Of a stretch of 31,490 nt of DNA, positions 30,409 to 31,490 are shown piece by piece. How positions within the stretch are numbered: position 1 is the first letter of the stretch; each line of letters opens with the position of its first letter. This DNA is from Capniomyces stellatus (taxonomy: Eukaryota > Kickxellomycota > Harpellomycetes > Harpellales > Legeriomycetaceae). The DNA is taken from positions 233,695 to 265,184 of the forward strand of contig LUVW01000033.1 of assembly GCA_001661515.1 (NCBI GenBank). Direction: 5' to 3'. The notes under the pieces are model-generated. The model was not told the origin of the DNA. It searched no databases and saw only the letters and a program-made list of their open reading frames with translations. The position numbers and the translations under genes were made by a program.

Positions 30409-31456
30409 GAAAAAGGCAATGGCAAGTTGAGTTAGTTTGTGTAGTTTAGCCAAAATGAAAGCCTAATTTATCCTGCAATAGTGCAGAGGACTTTTTTTTT
30501 TTATTTACTTGGTGAAATATAAAGATGAAATAAGGGCAAAACCATCTGGCAAAAATTGTCTAATAAAGTTCTTTGGGGGTTTTGGAAAAAAAAAAAAAAA
30601 AAACAAAATTTTCCTTTTCATATTTACGTTTACAAAAGGCGTTAATTAAAAGCTGCAACCAAAGTGCCAAGGGCTATTTTTAATTATTCGAGTTTATCTA
30701 GTTTTTGCCGCATTTAAATGATGTTGCTTAATTTGAAAAGATAAAACAAAGCGAAATAAAATTAGGCTAGCTGAAATAGAAAATTGGTATTAATTGTAAT
30801 AGAAAAAACTTCTAGTTTGTTTTATATATATTCTTGGAATACCAAGTACACAAACTACAATAGTGCTTTTATAATTCGACAGTAAAGTTGTCTTGCTATA
30901 TTTTATTATTATTATTATTGTCGACATAGCTCTGCTACTAATATTGCTATAGCTTATTTATTTGTTTATAAATCAATCAAGCATCCTCCCTTTTTTCTTT
31001 CAGAAAAGAAAAGAAGCTAACTCTTAACCATTTTCATTTACAAAGCAAAATAAAAGGTAAGTTGGCAGAAAATTTCAACATAATAAGAGTAGAATTTCAT
31101 CATCCATATTGTATTATCATTGAGACTTGTGACATGAATCCTTCTACTTGTTATTAAAAGTCCAAGGAGTAAGTGTAGACAAAGGTGCGTGTATACAATA
31201 GGAGGGGTCATGGTAATCTGGGGCTTTTAGAGCTTATGCAGATTGTTTTTTTTTTATCTTTTTTCCATCTTTTAAATGCAGCAATAAAAAATCACTGCAG
31301 CATATATAGTAATTTGAACTTTAAGGCAGCTTTAAGTTCTTGCCGGGTAAATCGACAACCTTTCCGAATGTTGTTGGTACTTTTGTTTCATACACCATCA
31401 GCAATAATAAAAAAGAACAACGGAAATGATGGGGTTTATTTATTTGGATAGCAGAT

Positions 31457-31458
<2 letters not shown>

Positions 31459-31490
<32 letters not shown>
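31459..31490. repeat. G homopolymer at contig end
   Basis: Thirty-two consecutive G close the window. Terminal poly-G is typical of two-colour Illumina no-signal calls; probably not genomic. Confidence 0.85.

Larger units (their letters stand above)
28610..31458. other. AT-rich right end with unassigned exon-like fragments
   Basis: No complete gene recognised in about 2.8 kb. Several plus-strand stretches look locally coding: 29023-29229 (membrane-type N-terminus), 29230-29294 (ends CAATGCCAG|GTATAT, a donor), 29352-29520, and 29880-30020 with 30225-30408 (Lys-rich). They do not chain into one frame with plausible introns. A-run at 30584-30602, (TTA)n at about 30902-30918. Confidence 0.4.

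Overview
The window reads as one short contig from a fungal nuclear genome. It is AT-rich outside genes. Coding frames are interrupted by GT-AG introns of about 100-150 nt, and products include a proteasome lid subunit, a glutamine-type NAD+ synthetase, a CSC1/DUF221 channel-like protein, a microsomal-type P450, an ER-type cyclophilin and a cerevisin-like subtilase. Several secreted Thr-rich surface proteins, one with five CBM19-like (chitin-binding) Cys modules, would fit an early-diverging chitin- or insect-associated fungus such as Kickxellomycotina/Harpellales. That placement is inference and was not tested. The sequence begins in an A-run and ends in a 32-base G-run, and holds two single-N joins (7263 and 20041), so it is probably a whole draft scaffold with artefactual ends.

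Layout, left to right: 418-3678 (+) three-exon secreted CBM19-like x5 protein with a Ser/Thr-rich tail; 3905-4174 (+) doubtful small ORF; 4770-5381 (+) cyclophilin; 5806-5973 (-) unidentified exon-like segment; 6195-6868 (-) two-exon MsrA; 7230-7278 assembly join; 7691-9406 (+) four-exon Rpn5; 9658-9894 (-) unidentified exon-like ORF; 11678-14722 (+) CSC1/RSN1-like protein; 15738-17375 (+) cytochrome P450; 17.4-19.2 kb minisatellite-rich DNA; 19301-20760 (+) secreted protein made almost wholly of Glu/Gln/Asp/Ser-Thr dipeptides, broken by an assembly gap; 22454-23725 (+) subtilisin-like protease; 25309-28609 (+) eleven-exon NAD+ synthetase; 28.6-31.5 kb AT-rich DNA with unassigned exon-like fragments.

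There is no operon logic; genes are separate eukaryotic units. Rpn5, NAD+ synthetase, MsrA and cyclophilin are housekeeping. The CBM19-like protein, the Thr-dipeptide protein and the subtilase form a secreted/cell-surface set that could act at a chitinous host or substrate surface. The most notable single observation is in the NAD+ synthetase: all eleven exons are intact and the synthetase domain is well preserved, but the glutaminase nucleophile Cys175 is encoded as Gly, predicting an enzyme that cannot hydrolyse glutamine. All gene models were spliced by eye from the DNA; no database search was possible.
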